Shown here: in pieces, positions 25,371-35,803 of the stretch
Layout: the number at the start of each line of letters is the position of its first letter
How positions within the stretch are numbered: the first letter of the stretch is position 1
Program-made: the position numbers and the translations under genes
The notes under the pieces: generated by a model
Told to the model about the DNA's origin: nothing
The model's database searches: none
What the model saw: only the letters and a program-made list of their open reading frames with translations
Assembly: GCA_014549065.1 (NCBI GenBank)
Contig: JACDOX010000009.1
Location: 10,092,468-10,156,467, forward strand
Source: Cardinalis cardinalis
Lineage: Eukaryota > Chordata > Aves > Passeriformes > Cardinalidae
Length of the DNA stretch: 64,000 nucleotides
Reading direction: 5' to 3'

Positions 25371-28300
25371 GGGGAAAAATAAGACTTATTTGTGTTTGGT
25401 GAGCTTCCAGGACTCATCTTGCTGTGTTGTTAATCCATTAATAAAAAAATTGGAAATTCTATTTGCTAATTTTCTTAAGTGATAAGATTTTAATGCTGAT
25501 TGTACTCTGCTTAGGCCAGTTTAAGGAAAAATAATAAAACTGCTCTTGGTTCCTACACTCCAGAGAAAGAATCTAAGAATACAAGACTGTACTTATTGAT
25601 ACCTCATCAGATAACTGATCTGGTTTCAGGTAAATGGGATGACAGAAATACAGTGATGGCAAATGCACCATGATGCAAAGACAACCTTGAAGGATATTCT
25701 CAAAGGGTAAGGTTAAAAAAGATGTAGTGCAAAGTTTTCCCACTAGCCTGGTATAAACTTGTCATAATTGAGGTCAGACTAAAGCACATATTGTGAATCA
25801 GTTTTGAAATATTTGTTCTCAGACTGGCAGAAATTAAGATGGCTGGCTCACAGAACTGAGATTTAAGATTAAAAGTATTTCCTCACCATAATCTGCTTGC
25901 CAGTTTCTTTGCTATCATGGATGCTTGACTAACTTCACATAGTCTCTTGTATGCCAAAGTGAATACGTTATTTTATATTTAAATATTGGTGTATGCATAT
26001 AGAAAACCACAAAAATTTATCTCTGAGTTTCAGAAAGAATGACAATTTTTACTTCAGATAGAAATTACAGTCCACTACAATTCACNACCATCCAAGTGCA
26101 AAGCATCCTACAAGAGATTGACAGTACAAGTGATGTCTGAGAAACTGTTAAAGATTATAACATTTTTTGGGTGAGTGGTGAGTTGCATCATGATTACTTT
26201 TCCCATAATGCCAGTTAGAAGGGGTTTTGTGTGTTGCAGTGATTTCCAGGCATCTAGTATTTCATCATGTATGAAATTGATCTAATACCTTGAATATGGG
26301 CTGCTAAATAAAAACTGTGAGCAGGGTAATCCTAATTGAAGAGACAAAGATTTGATTTCATTCTCAGTTAAAAGGAGTACTTTTCTCAATTGCTAAACAA
26401 AGTGTTGTACTAAATATGAGCGGAGGCATTTTTCAAAATATTTCACCTAAACTTGTATTCATTGGTTTCCCTCACCTAAAATCATATTAGATGCAATAAT
26501 ATTGCACAGTTAGCTGCAAAATATGTTTTAATTTTCCCAAAAGAAAGAAAACTTGATGAGGATTGCTTTTGATAAATGCAGCATATTTGCATATTGTAAA
26601 ATAAAATATGCTTCTTTGCATGGAATCATATAAAAGCATATATTAAAAATTGTAGTTCTTGGGAACAAAGAAAAAATCTCTGAANGTATCTGCATATTTT
26701 AATAAATAGACAGAGGTGTTCTATTTTCCTTCAGCATCTGAGGAAGCTACTATTGTGAAGGTCATAGTCCTGTAAAGATTTAACAAAAACCAAAACCTTT
26801 TTACCTATTGCATATATGAACAAAAGGATTTAAAAAAAAAAAAAATATATATATATGTGGCAACTTGAATATAGGGAATTGTATAAGAGAGTTTGCAATT
26901 GAGAATGGTAGAAGCAGTGCAATAACCATTGCAGATAACATTTCAAAAGTGCTTCCATTCTAAACTTGAGTTTTCAGTCTTAACATTCTGAACTCTTTAA
27001 CTTAGAGATGTTTTTGGATGTAATCTCTCTACATCCTTGCTCTTTACTTTCTGTTTAATACTTTGTTTTAATTTTGCTATTATATATATTTAGTGTTGTT
27101 AGATTTTATTTGGGACAGTTTGAGGGAAAAATCACTGTCTTTAGAGATATAAAGTAATCATGTAGCATTGTTTGTCTAAGCATGGAAAAGTGATAGTGAC
27201 AGAAATTGAAATGCATTATGTTATTGCAAAGAGAAGTACCTTGGAGTGCTCTGATGAGAACTGGTGTTGATTTGACAGAGTTCTCAGCTGTTCAAAGCTG
27301 CTTTCCCCATCTGAACGGTGTGGTTTTTTACAAGAGTGTTCAGCTTTGTTCATATTTTCTTTGCAATGGAAATTTAATTGCTGCTATTTCAGTTGTAATA
27401 ACACTGGGTTAGCACTGAGCATTTTGGGAAGAACTTCACTGTTAGAGTAGGTTNTAGAGATGCATGCTATGGGTTATCTGGAGTTATCAGCAGGCAGTGC
27501 NTTTTGCTGTTAATGATGTGCCTTTCCTGTATGTCTGTGCCAGGATTTGGTGATTCAGTGGAACATATATTTGGAGAAGTGGATTTCTGCTCCAAGAAGC
27601 AGGTGAACCCTTTCAGGGCTGACTTATCATAGGCAAGATTGCTTCAGAGAGAGAGCAAACAGTGTGTTTATATTTGATATCTATTCCCAAAGAGTTCTAT
27701 AGAGTAAGAATTAGCAGGCCAGGGACACTTGCAATAGAGGTTGTAATTAAAACAAGGCGTCCTGTATGAGTGTGGAACTCAGTAGGAATATCTACCAGAG
27801 AGGGCAAGTAGAACTTTAATATAGGAACAAGCATTTTAAAAAAAGGATGAGTCTGTTGGATGGGGCTGTTTTATATTGCTCTGGTCTGATAGTGGCATAC
27901 ACTAAGTAGCTGGTGAGCCTCCTAATGCTTCTCCCTTTCATGGTGCTGGACCTATGAAAAACCCTGTTAACAATCTGAGTGCATCTTCAGTTAAGCCTTA
28001 TAAAACTAGTTAACACAATTTGAGAATTTGTAGTCCACTTGCAGCTAGTTTGATTTCTAGAGAGTAAAAGGAATAGCAATTTAAAACCATATTCCTCTAA
28101 TTTGCTCAAGTAGAAGCAGTTTTTAATAAAAGCTGACAGAAATGAGAACTGCTGTATGAAAATTTGAAAGGCATTTTTTGGGAACAATTGCTATATCCTG
28201 TTTCTGAAGAAAATNAATTCTATGTATATGTCGTGAAAGTTAACAGATTATCAACAGAAGAACAGTTCAAAGCAACAAATGGTATCAATTATTTTCATAA

Positions 28301-30575
28301 CTAAAAATTTAGGGATTTATTCTGTATAACTTTCTTTTTAAAACAGTGTCATGANCCATTTGCAATTTTGTTGCAGTTTTAAGTTTTAAATACAAACTGC
28401 AATGCTATCTCAAATATGTCTTTTATTTCTCTGTTCCATTTTCATTGTATCTGACCAGATGCTTCAAGTAATTATATGTCTGACACAGACAAGTAATAGT
28501 GACAAATGGGTGATCCTATCTCTCTTTGACTCTAAAGGATTGTCAGGACGTTAGTTGATAGATCGAAGCTGAATTTAAAGAAAAAAAATTAAATATCCAG
28601 TCCTGTGTAATTTATAAATCAGGACATTTGGTATTAATCTGCCTTCTGCAAAATGAACCAACTTAGGGGAAGATGTCCACATGAAGCAGAGAGATCCTCT
28701 ATAGAAACCACATTTACAGTTACAGCCAACTCGGTTTCAAGTCTAAATGTTGAAATGTTCTTTATCCAGCTAAAAAGGGGGCTTTTTAATAAATTCAGGA
28801 ACACTNTCCTGCAATAATCTCCACATGTACTTTTTATAAATGTAAACACTAGCTGTTGCTATGCCCTGATTTTATTTTAACCTGAACTGTATTTACTATA
28901 CCTAAGGATAATTCACATGTAGCAAAGAGCCCTAATATTTGTATTTTAGAATAAATATTATGAATATCTCTCTCAGGGGAAAAAAATGTTTAGATAACCT
29001 GCCTTTCACATGGAAAAGCTGCCTGCTGAACCTTCAAGCCAGNATTTCTTCCCTGTCTTTCTAACTGAGAGACAGTACTACATATGAAAATTCAGTGCCT
29101 CCTGGCCATACTTAAGAAACCCTATTTCTTTGTGAAAGAGGGAGAACGTATGGGAGCTGTAAATAAATAATGATTGCCAAAGATCAGAGGAATTTTTACA
29201 CAAGACCAAAGCAATTTAAGCTCATTCTTTGATACAAACCATTAATAATTCAACACAGTGGTANTTTTGGTACTGCTAGAATTCCTAACAATTGAACTGA
29301 TCTCCAGGTTGTTAGCAGATCAGTAAGAATTATGTTATTAGTAGCTGACTTCTGCTGAAGTCATATGATTGAATGTTTAATTTAAGCATTAGGTATGGCT
29401 TTCTGAGAGGCCCTGGAAATCTCAGTGAAAACAGCACAATACCCATTTGATGACAACTCACAGTTCTTTAACAAGTATTTCATGCCCACTTGTCAAAAGC
29501 AATCACTGAACTACTCTTCTACAAGTAATTCAGGAATTTGATTTAAAAGATGATACCTTAATGAAATAGCATGCTAGATATCAGAGAGAAAAATCAGCAA
29601 TCTTCTGCCTCTTATAGGAATATTATTCCAATAGGAATATCTAGAATAATTATATGCTCACTGAGGAAGGTTTAATCCTATTATAAACATATAAAATTCA
29701 GTCCTATGTTAGTGGGGGCTCCTCTCCTCAGAATCCAACTCCAAACAAATAAAGGGTATGAAACATGGACACTGACTTCTTTAAAGGAAGATTATTTCAC
29801 TTGTACATCCTGCCAAGTCTCAGACATTATGAGCTGGACCTCTAAGAGAATCATTCTGCTTCTGTCCCTCCTACACCTCACACATTTGCAGGGCAGTATC
29901 CCAGGTCCCAGGCCCTAGAGTGACCACACCAGCTGAGAGAGCAGAGCTGAGCCCTTGCCCATGAAGCAGAAGGGAGCATGCAGAGTTTTACAAAACCAGA
30001 TGTGCTTCCTAGTGAAGTGTAGAGACCAGGCAAGATCCTTCATCTTACCCTCTGCTTCTTGCAGTGCTTTAAATCTTTTCCTCTCTGATGGGGCTTGCCT
30101 TGCCCATCAGATAAAGTAAATCTCAACATCCTTCTTAGGCAGATATCTTGCCACAGGCATGACTTTTTCTGCAGACCAGAGAAGGGGTATATCACACATC
30201 ATAAGTCAGGAACACTGGTGAGAGCAAGCATATGAGACGGGTAAAAAATTGAAAATGGCCGAGCTTTCACATAGGAGCAAAACAGCAATACTCATTGCTA
30301 TTAGGTAAAATAGTGATCCAGGAAACCTTTCTAATGTATAATCATTTCCTGTTAACAATCCAATCTTGCTTATTGTAGATAATGTTCTTTTACTGGGTTT
30401 TTTCNTCAGCTAATGTAAAATATATAACTGCATTGAAGCCAGTGGAGTACTTGATTTCTCGTAACTNAATACTTGTCCACACAGAAGAGAGNATTTAAGT
30501 TCAAAAATACTTTCCTTTCTTTGTCTTTCATTTACTGCTAATACTAATCTCCAATTTTTTGACAAATAGTGTGTA
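25371..30575. other. Non-coding stretch, no clear gene
   Basis: Contains a 14-base A run followed by TA repeats (26832-26856) and an octamer-bearing segment at 26581-26621. A somewhat GC-richer part, about 29700-30180, matches no repeat I know. If the candidate exon at 25 kb is real, its upstream exons would be expected here or beyond. I found no convincing one. Confidence 0.5.
26832..26856. repeat. A-run followed by (TA)n
   Basis: Fourteen A followed by about five TA steps. A minor low-complexity tract. Confidence 0.85.
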
Positions 30576-30760
30576 GGGAAAGGAAAGGAAAGGAAAGGAA
30601 AGGAAAGGAAAGGAAAGGAAAGGAAAGGAAAGGAAAGGAAAGGAAAGGAAAGGAAAGGAAAGGAAAGNAAGGAAAGGAAAGGAAAGGAAAGGAAAGGAAA
30701 GGAAAGGAAAGGAAAGGAAAGGAAAGGAAAGGAAAGGAAAGGAAAGGAAAGGAAAGGAAA
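30576..30760 (+). repeat. (GGAAA)n pentanucleotide array, about 37 units
   Basis: An almost perfect array of GGAAA units, purine-only on the plus strand. The single irregularity is a four-base unit with an N at 30668 (G-N-A-A), which shifts the phase by one base. The left edge is GGGAA after GTGTA. The right edge passes into TAGAAAAAAATAGAAGAAAGG and a short (AAAT)n tail to about 30798. A purine:pyrimidine array with mirror-like symmetry can form triplex (H-DNA) structures. Length is probably variable between individuals and may be compressed in the assembly. Confidence 0.98.
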
Positions 30761-30782
30761 TAGAAAAAAATAGAAGAAAGGA

Positions 30783-30798
30783 AAAATAAATAAATAAA
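30783..30798. repeat. Short (AAAT)n tail
   Basis: About four AAAT units just beyond the GGAAA array. Confidence 0.8.
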
Positions 30799-33700
30799 CC
30801 CAGCATAAAGTAAGCTGGCAAAACAGTGAACTTGCAGATGTGATTTAGTTTGTATTCAGACAGGGTCAGTTAAAATATTTCTGTTCTGCCATGTGCATTC
30901 ATCTTCTGAACAGGGTGGAAATTCAACAGAATGAGCACCTGATCATCCATTACTAATAAGGCAGATATGCCCTGTTATTTAATTTGCTCTTTCATAATTT
31001 CATACAGTACATATTGCTTAACACTGTACCAGTCAATGTAATGGGGAAAGCTCGTCTTCATCCTTTTCACTTTCCTTACTTGTAAATGGATTTAGAAAAA
31101 GGAATGTAGTCTATTATTCAGAGATGGTTTTTAAGATGGTTCACAACAGGTTAATGAATGATGTCTAATACTCATATTAGACCAATCATATTAATAACAG
31201 AGAAGAGCANATGAGGGTCATAGTGCTAATTGCATAGGAGGTCCAGCCAGAAGGCATTTTTATCTTAGAATTCAAGACACACCAAGTTTGACTAATCACC
31301 CACAGTGTGTTTGCAATTAAAATAACACTGTATTAACNCTGCCAATGTGAGGTATCAATATTTTATGTGTGGCTTGACAGTTCTAAGCTGAACATTTGTA
31401 GTGCTTGATATTGCACTCACATAGAAAGCACACAGCTCTTATTCTGCTCTAGACTGCAGCCAAGGATGCTACACGGGGGGAAATTCAAAGGTATTTTGTT
31501 CCCAAAATTTAATTTTCTTCTATTATTTTTAAGAATGGCTCTAGTATCATCAAAAAGTTTTTGTTCCCTTACCTTGAGTTACTTTATACACCACAAAAAA
31601 AATCTGGGGTGTTTTAGGTGTTAAACACAATCTTATAGAAATCAATGGAAAAACTCTTGATTCATTTAGCTCCATCCTGAATTGAAAGAAATGAAGAAGA
31701 ATGTTTCATTTTAGTATGGCCCTGGCCGATGCACAAAGTTCAAAGTAGGCACAAGGACTGCAGCACTAACAATAGGTCCATGCATGAAGCAGATCACTTG
31801 GTTTATTTTGGCATGGGGATCAGAGATGTGGATTCTGGTAATGGTGTGAACTTCTTGTTTACACATGTAAAAAAAAAAATAAAAATCAATCAACTTCACT
31901 TGCAAGTTGAACTTCATTTTCCAAATCTGATTGTCAAAGAAGAAAACATCGGTTCTTCCTTCTTAGCCCACAACTCCAAGACCTCCCTGACACTNTCCAA
32001 TTTTCTTGTAGATCTGGTTTTCACTGGGCATCATTGTCTGAAACTCACTGAAGCTGAATCATTTACAACTCAAAAAGTATAAAGAAACCCTGTTCCTCTC
32101 CCCCAAATTCTGGTGAGTGCTGTGGGTACTTCAATTCCCAGATCGCATGCCCAGAATCATTGCATAACTTTTTAGATTTTGTTTAAAAGAAGCATTTTCT
32201 GAAAGCCAGGTGTTTTATTGAGGTTTTTNAAATTCTACTAAACTTGTTATAAAACAAAGTAAAAACTGTAAACCACTTGAAAATGTCTGTTCACAATGAA
32301 CAAGCACTAGCTTCTTTGTTATATCTCAGGTGTTTCATGATATGTTTTCTTGCCAACGGATTTCTTTTTTATATTATTCGTGTTAGTACTCTGAACACTT
32401 TCAAATGTTTGTCAATTGATGGTCTCTACATAATAGGTACAATCCATATCTGGGTCAGACCTTCCAGTGCAGGTACAATAGTGTAGTTCCCTGGAGCTAA
32501 GATTTGTTCGTGTAATAGATTTGTAAAGAACTGAAATGATGCCAAGTACACTTAAATGCTTTTTCCTCAACTTTTGCAAACAGTTGCGCTTCTGCTTGGA
32601 TGTTCTGCGGACAAATTTATATGAAGTTATTTCAGGTTTTAAAGCCCATANTGAGAGAGGCCTATGAGATATAAACCTAGTAAAACACTTTCTTTTTAGG
32701 CCCTTATATTCTTGTACTTGTGCTTCTTCAGAAACATCTTCCTGAGGATTNCTGTATTTATAGTTATGATCAAGGTTTTTAAACTACAGACAAAACAGCA
32801 TAATGTAAACTTTGCAATGAAACAAACAAAAACAACAAACAAAATTTTTATGCATCAGTAGTTACTAGGTCCTGCTGAACAATAAAAAGGATTCCAATCC
32901 AAATCTGTCAGAAAACAGTTATTTAATTTTGCACACATAGTGGTTTGAGAATCACTTGGGTTTTTAGTGCCCTAAATCCAAACCTCTTCAAAATGAAAAC
33001 TGGACTATGAATCTTCCATTTTTAAAGGACTATGAGTATGTATTTTTGGTTTTTATTTCAGACATCTAGAGCTAACCAGAGGGTCTTGTTCCTTTGACTT
33101 CAGGGAAACTTTGCAAAGCTATCAATTAAATCTGCATGCCTCCCCAGTAGATTTCAGACACAGTAAAAGGTCAGGCACTGCTCAATAAGTGGAAAAAATA
33201 GTCTGGTCTAGTTGGATACCGAGACCCCAAAGTAGCCTGAGTGAAATTCTATAAGGACAGTGAACATCCCTGCTCGTGTCATCCCTCTTTAGAATCCCAA
33301 GTTGGATCATGGCTCAGCAGTGGGATCTGATTCTCTGTAAGGTTGGTCTTTGGGTGCTTTAGCAAACTAAAATCTTGACATTTTTGCGCAGCCAGAAAGG
33401 TGTTAAAATATTTTCCCACAGGAAAATCATAAATCATACATACACGTACATGGTTATGTGTAACTACCTTACATGCCCAAACAGGACTGGCAGATTCAAA
33501 AAATCCTGTCCCATTTGTGCTTTAACATCTCTTATTTTTCCANTGAATACTTACTAAAGTTTTCTATTCCTGAGAGGAAACAGACTGCATCACCAAATGA
33601 GGAGTTTAAACCTACAAATCTGAATGTGAAGATTCAAGGGCTACCATACTATAGTGCTGTGCAAGTTCTAAAGCCAGTAAGTGAAGGAGAACTGCAGGAA

Positions 33701-33970
33701 AATTTGTTCTCTTTCTGTGTCTATGTGCACATGTGTACCTCTGTTTGGCAGCACCCTCAGCCTGCTGCTGATGGTGAGAGTCTCTTTACAAAGAAATCCA
33801 GAGGAAGGCATAGCAGGCAGCAAACTGGCAGGTACTGGGTAGATAGAAGAATAGGCTGGGTAGAAAGCACTGGATATCTGTATATGCAGTCACAATAATA
33901 GTGGACTCAAAACCTTTCAGAAAACTAAGAAAGGGTTCAGGATATCTCTAATTTTCTTAAATGCATTGAA
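30799..33970. other. Non-coding stretch, one weak exon-like segment
   Basis: AT-rich sequence without recognised repeats. The open frames at 31711-32082 overlap on both strands. A weak exon-like segment at 33575-33676 is discussed as a finding but is not firm enough to call. Confidence 0.5.
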
Positions 33971-33985
33971 ATAGATAGATAGATG

Positions 33986-34029
<44 letters not shown>
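33971..34029 (+). repeat. (GATA)n tetranucleotide array
   Basis: About fourteen units of ATAG/GATA with one variant unit (GATG) near 33982-33985. A typical polymorphic vertebrate microsatellite. The units also contain the core WGATAR-like motif bound by GATA factors, but that is incidental to the repeat. Confidence 0.97.
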
Positions 34030-34032
<3 letters not shown>

Positions 34033-35308
34033 TTTCTTTTCTAGAATATTCTACTCAGGGCATGGAATGACTTCAAATCTCCTCTGTTGTTTTTGTTTGA
34101 TTTTTTTGTTGTNGTTGTTTTAACTTTGTTTTGCTTTAATTTTGTTAATATTGCAGAAAGAGTCCAGTAAGCAGCGAGTAAGTAAGGAAAAGTGTTGGTA
34201 ACANTTCATCTAGCAACACATACTTATCTACTCAGTCTCTTTAACCATGATGGTGCACCAAAAGAGAGCATAGACCAGCCTTGAGCTAAAATATTCACCA
34301 CGCTGCTGACAAGTTGCTGGCTCTCCAAAGTGCCTGATGAATTAGGTATAAGGGCTGCATGACAAGGAGTGTTCATTAGCATGAGCTCAATCTCTCTCCA
34401 TCCAGATCATGTAGCCCCAGACTGCAGGGTGACTAAGAGCAGAGGGAGAGAGGCCAGCCAAAACCTTGCTAAGTTGTTGGTGGAGGCAGAGAGCAGAGCT
34501 GGGTTCCCACTGTGACCTTTGCAGGGTGGTGGACTGTGGAACACTGCAGACTGNTCAAGCCCTTTGTTGTTAGCTCCACATGGAATTGAGTAGTATAAAT
34601 ATAGAGAGTCTCACAGAAGTTGTTTATCATTANAAGTTCACTTGTTTTCCTTCAAAGTATTTTTTAAATGTTATTTAAACTTCTGTGGTCTGGAAACAAA
34701 ACCATATGTGAGTGTGGGTATTTTGTGGTTTCTTCTGGCCAAGAAATACCACAGTACAAGAGCAGGCTCTGGGATTGATTCCCCCCCTGAAAATATTGGT
34801 GTATGCACAGTGGATGCTGCTGAACCTCACCTTCAGTAGTGTCCCTTCTGGAAGTGACTCATGAAAACTGTATTCCCAGAGATCCTCATTATACTCATTT
34901 TTCAAGGAGCATCAGATTGGGTTGATGCTGCTCTGTTGCTGTAATCCAGTGTCTGCNTTTCTGAAAAGAGAACATATATCACTGAGAATCTGTTACAGCA
35001 CAATAAACTAGGAACAAGCCTTTTTTTATTTTCTTCCCACTTCTTTCTGAAAATANAAGTTGCTTATAAGAGCTACATTGCAATTTTGTTAGCAGTGAAT
35101 ACACTGTAATGGTTTTAACATTAAAATTTAATTCCTAGTCATTATTAATAAAAATTTCCTAGGCTGTTTAGTAAATGATAAGAAAGTTATCTTTAACTGA
35201 GCTTCACCTAAGGTATGTGAAATGGAGTTTTAGGTTTAAAATAAGGCAGAACAGAGGCCCTTGAAACAGCAGTCACTTTAAACATACACACTTTCTTCAG
35301 GGAAGGAT
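34030..35308. other. Non-coding stretch, no gene seen
   Basis: A moderately GC-richer part at about 34385-34560 has GGGAGAGAGG-type purine runs but matches no family I recognise. The rest is AT-rich. Open frames at 34642-34905 overlap on opposite strands. Confidence 0.6.
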
Positions 35309-35348
35309 GTCTTATGACTTTTTATTAAGTCTTATGACTTTTTGATTA
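35309..35348. repeat. 20-bp tandem duplication beside the CR1 copy
   Basis: GTCTTATGACTTTTTATTAA (35309-35328) is followed by a near-copy with one extra G (from 35329). It lies about 33 bases left of the CR1 3' terminus. Confidence 0.9.
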
Positions 35349-35380
35349 AAAAAACTCCATAAAATTTGGTTGCCTTTTTA

Positions 35381-35803
35381 GAATCATAGAATTGAAGATC
35401 CATAGAATTTTAAGGCACCTTAAAGCTCATCTAGTCCCAATGTCCCCCTGCCATGGGCAGGGACCTCCAGGCTGCTCATGGCCTTATCCAGCCTGGCTTT
35501 GAACACTACCAGAGTTGGAGCATCCACAACCTCTCTGGGCAACCTTTTCTAGTGNCTCAGGACCCTCTCAATAAGGGATTTCTTCCTAATAGCTAAATTG
35601 TTCATNTAAATGTCTGTAAAATATTCCTAAATACCTAAATTTNCCCTCTTTCAGTTTGTACCCATTCCTCCTTGTCCTACCACTACAGTTCCTGTAGAAG
35701 AGTCCTCTTCTGGCTTCCCCTTCAGATACTGGAGGTTGCTGTGAGGTCTCCATGCAACCTTCTGTTCTCCAGGCTGAACAGTCCTAATTTTCTCAGTCTG
35801 TCA
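35381..35803 (-). mobile_element. CR1 LINE, 5'-truncated 3' end
   Basis: The left edge AATCATAGAATT, followed by a second CATAGAATT, is the reverse complement of the octamer-like repeats that end avian CR1 elements. Diagnostic blocks of the CR1 3' UTR and end of ORF2 region follow in the expected antisense order: CATCTAGTCCCAATGTCCCC (35429-35448), CCATGGGCAGGGACC (about 35451-35465), GCATCCACAACCTCTCTGGG, ATTTCTTCCTAATA, TCCTTGTCC, and CTCCAGGCTGAACA (35767-35780). The copy is 5'-truncated, as most CR1 insertions are, carries no poly(A), and has three N bases plus an AT-rich decayed part around 35595-35650. It cannot move. Overlapping open frames here are by-products of the repeat. Confidence 0.96.

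Noticed and set aside
28634..28849. 71-codon minus-strand frame that looks moderately coding-like
   Set aside because: It contains an N, has no good acceptor or donor at its edges, and no family is recognised.
29700..30180. GC-richer block considered as a retroviral LTR
   Set aside because: No TG...CA ends, target duplication or primer-binding site could be recognised.
30528..30821. Open frames on both strands through the GGAAA array
   Set aside because: A five-base repeat without a stop word stays open in every frame and only encodes a five-residue repeat. It is an artefact of the microsatellite.
33473..33898. Full 141-codon plus-strand frame as one gene
   Set aside because: A frame of this length is expected about once by chance in this window, and its 3' half has simple composition. 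Only the small exon-like middle part is kept as a weak finding.
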